64,000 nt of DNA from CADEDH01 sp050330635 (GTDB taxonomy: Bacteria > Actinomycetota > Acidimicrobiia > Acidimicrobiales > SZUA-35), in contig JBHJNQ010000015.1 in assembly GCA_050330635.1 (NCBI GenBank), positions 62,001-126,000 on the forward strand, given 5' to 3'. A program made the position numbers and the translations under genes. Each line of letters begins with the position of its first letter. Within the stretch, counting starts at the first letter, position 1. Shown here one piece after another: positions 62,358-64,000 of the stretch. The notes beneath the pieces were generated by a model, which searched no databases, was not told where the DNA came from, and saw only the letters and a list, made by a program, of their open reading frames with translations.

Positions 62358-63575
62358 ATGACAAGCGCTCACCCCCGGGGCCGGATCTCGGCCCGCGTCG
62401 CGTCCATCGCCCCCTCGGCCACCCTCGCCGTCACCAACAAGGCCAACCAGCTCAAGGCGGCGGGCGAGCCCGTCATCGGCTTCGGAGCCGGTGAGCCCGA
62501 CTTCCCGACGCCCGACTACATCGTGGAGGCGGCCGTGGCGGCCTGCCGAGATCCGAAGAACCACCGCTACACGCCCGCCGGAGGCCTGCCCGAGCTGAAG
62601 GCGGCCATCGCGGCCAAGACCCGCCGCGATTCCGGCTACGAGGTGACGCCGCAACAGATCGTGGTCACCAACGGCGGCAAGCACGCCGTGTACAACGCCA
62701 TCGCCGGAGTGGTCGACGCCGGCGACGAGGTTCTCCTCCCGACCCCGTTCTGGACCACCTATCCCGAGCCGGTGCGCCTCGCCGGCGGAGTCCCGGTCAC
62801 GGTCGAGACCACGATCGAGTCCGGTTTCAAGGCCACGGTCGACCAGCTCGAAGCGGCCCGCACCGACCGGACCAAGGCCCTGATCTTCGTCAGCCCCTCC
62901 AACCCGTCGGGCGCCGTGTACTCCAGAAAGGAGATCGAGGCCATCGGCCGCTGGGCGCTCGAGCACGGCATCTGGGTCCTCACCGACGAGATCTACGAGC
63001 ACCTCGTGTACGACGGGGCGGAGTTCCACTCGATGCCGACCGTCGTACCCGAGCTGGCCGACACCTGCGTCGTGCTCAACGGCGTGGCCAAGACCTACGC
63101 CATGACCGGGTGGCGCGTCGGCTGGCTCATCGCCCCCCTCGATCTGGCCGAGGCGCTCACCAGCCTCCAGTCGCACCAGACATCCAACGTCGACAACATC
63201 GCCCAGCGGGCGGCGCTCGCCGCCGTGAGCGGCGACCTCTCCGCCGTGGCCGTGATGCGGGAGGCATTCGACCGCCGCCGTAAGGTCATGTACGAGCTCC
63301 TGTCGGGCATGAAGGGCGTGGCGTGCCTGCCTCCCGAGGGGGCGTTCTACGCCTTCCCGTCGTGCGAGGGACTGCTCGGCACGACCATCGGGGGTCGGGT
63401 GGTCGACAGCACCCTCGATCTGGCCGAGATCGCCCTCGAGCAGGCCAAGGTGGCGTTCGTTCCCGGTGAGGCCTTCGGTAGCCCGGGCTACGCCCGGTTC
63501 TCGTTCGCCCTCGGTGACGACGACCTCGGCGACGGCCTGAACCGGTTGTCGGATCTCTTCGCCTCGGCCACATGA
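62358..63575 (+). CDS. Class I PLP-dependent aminotransferase (aspartate aminotransferase-like)
   Basis: 405 residues. Family landmarks: IGFGAGEPDFPTPDYIVEAA, HRYTPAGGLPELKAAIAAK, IVVTNGGKHAVYNAIA, SPSNPSGAVYSRKE, and the PLP lysine in GVAKTYAMTGWRVGWLI with the substrate Arg near the C-terminus (GYARFSFALG). It most likely transaminates aspartate or related acids with 2-oxoglutarate. GGAGA lies 8 nt before the ATG. Its stop overlaps the next ATG (ATGA). Confidence 0.92.
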   Translation: MTSAHPRGRISARVASIAPSATLAVTNKANQLKAAGEPVIGFGAGEPDFPTPDYIVEAAVAACRDPKNHRYTPAGGLPELKAAIAAKTRRDSGYEVTPQQIVVTNGGKHAVYNAIAGVVDAGDEVLLPTPFWTTYPEPVRLAGGVPVTVETTIESGFKATVDQLEAARTDRTKALIFVSPSNPSGAVYSRKEIEAIGRWALEHGIWVLTDEIYEHLVYDGAEFHSMPTVVPELADTCVVLNGVAKTYAMTGWRVGWLIAPLDLAEALTSLQSHQTSNVDNIAQRAALAAVSGDLSAVAVMREAFDRRRKVMYELLSGMKGVACLPPEGAFYAFPSCEGLLGTTIGGRVVDSTLDLAEIALEQAKVAFVPGEAFGSPGYARFSFALGDDDLGDGLNRLSDLFASAT

Positions 63576-64000
63576 GCTCGACCCGCCCCTACGGCACCTG
63601 GCCGTCGCCGCTGTCGGCGGAGCACCTCGCCGCCGGTGGGGTCAGGGTCGACGGCGTCGCCTGCCGGGGCGACTCGGTGTGGTGGGCGGAGCTGCGCCCG
63701 GCCGAGGGGGGAAGGGCCGTCCTCGTCCGTCGTCGGGGTGACGGCGAGCCGGTCGACGTGCTCCCCGCCCCGTTCTCGGCCCGGACCCGGGTCCACGAGT
63801 ACGGCGGGGGTGCTTGGTGGCTCGGCTCGACCAGCGTCTATGTCGCCAACTGGTCCGATCAGCGGCTCTACACCATGGCCATCGACGACGACGGCATGGT
63901 GGGCGAGCCCGTCGCCCTCACCCCCGAGCCGCCCGCCCCGGCCGCCTGGCGATTCGCCGACGGGCGGGAACACCCCGACGGCGACTGGGTGGTGTGTGTT
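63572..64000 (+). CDS. S9 family peptidase, N-terminal part (runs off window)
   Basis: 143 residues are visible, starting with the ATG that overlaps the aminotransferase stop. The segments DGVACRGDSVWWAELRPAE, SARTRVHEYGGGAWW and SVYVANWSDQRLYTM are typical of the beta-propeller of dipeptidyl-peptidase/acylaminoacyl-peptidase relatives. The catalytic alpha/beta hydrolase domain would lie beyond base 64000. Confidence 0.85.
   Translation, partial: MSSTRPYGTWPSPLSAEHLAAGGVRVDGVACRGDSVWWAELRPAEGGRAVLVRRRGDGEPVDVLPAPFSARTRVHEYGGGAWWLGSTSVYVANWSDQRLYTMAIDDDGMVGEPVALTPEPPAPAAWRFADGREHPDGDWVVCV

Overview
The window reads as chromosomal DNA of a high-GC actinomycete, most likely from the class Acidimicrobiia. 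The pointers are a third-codon-position GC bias so strong that long antisense shadow frames are everywhere, a mycothiol-dependent formaldehyde dehydrogenase (mscR; mycothiol is actinobacterial), a GWWLASDGRWYPPE N-terminus of a kind I associate with that class, two DUF222/HNH genes, and many start codons preceded 6-9 nt by a TAnnnT box with no clear Shine-Dalgarno site (leaderless transcription). I found no rRNA, tRNA, CRISPR array, insertion sequence, prophage or plasmid functions.

Layout. 0-9.7 kb: an ABC-2 type exporter operon (ATPase, permease, truncated ATPase), a large membrane protein that looks like a degenerate DppB-DppC permease fusion, a dienelactone-hydrolase-like protein, a YihY/BrkB protein, a tail-anchored FxLYD-like protein, an FMN-dependent 2-hydroxyacid oxidase and engB. 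9.8-12.7 kb: acyl-CoA metabolism (acyl-CoA dehydrogenase, double-hotdog hydratase, SDR). 12.9-18.9 kb: a DUF222/HNH protein, a LiaS/LiaR-like two-component pair divergent from a PspC/LiaF-like protein, and a patatin. 19-31 kb: an orphan form II CoxL-like molybdoenzyme, a PTPS-like protein, lon, a NadD-like nucleotidyltransferase, a PLD/VTT/thioesterase operon, ilvD, a hexapeptide acyltransferase and an SDR.

31-40 kb is an accessory, decaying segment. It holds a methyltransferase, a SARP/BTAD regulator with an internal deletion and frameshift, an ICL/PEP-mutase enzyme, two tandem DUF1996 genes broken by frameshifts and a nonsense codon (one joined to a sigma-70 region 2-like stretch), a metallo-beta-lactamase-fold protein that has lost its HxHxDH segment, a short cupin, and a DUF222/HNH gene that begins with a 15-bp minisatellite of start codons. 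mscR closes the segment.

41-64 kb: two alpha/beta hydrolases, small redox or stress proteins, a VIT1-type transporter, a membrane Ser/Thr kinase that carries a second, catalytically dead kinase domain plus PASTA domains, and the ilvB-ilvN-ilvC operon behind a recognisable attenuator (branched-chain-rich leader peptide, pause hairpin, terminator). These are followed by a NUDIX hydrolase, a glycerol-3-phosphate dehydrogenase, an enoyl-CoA hydratase, a VOC-HPRT fusion, metY, cyclophilin, a 2OG-Fe(II) oxygenase, msrB, a frameshifted LacI regulator, an aminotransferase and the start of an S9 peptidase.

The coherent metabolic theme is branched-chain amino acid synthesis: ilvBNC at 49.5-53 kb and ilvD at 27.9 kb. 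I do not see a convincing undescribed multi-gene system. The best leads are the kinase-pseudokinase-PASTA receptor, the DppB-DppC-like fusion, the VOC-HPRT fusion, the start-codon minisatellite and the damaged DUF1996/sigma region. Several frameshifts lie in G or C homopolymers, so sequencing error must be excluded before those genes are called pseudogenes.
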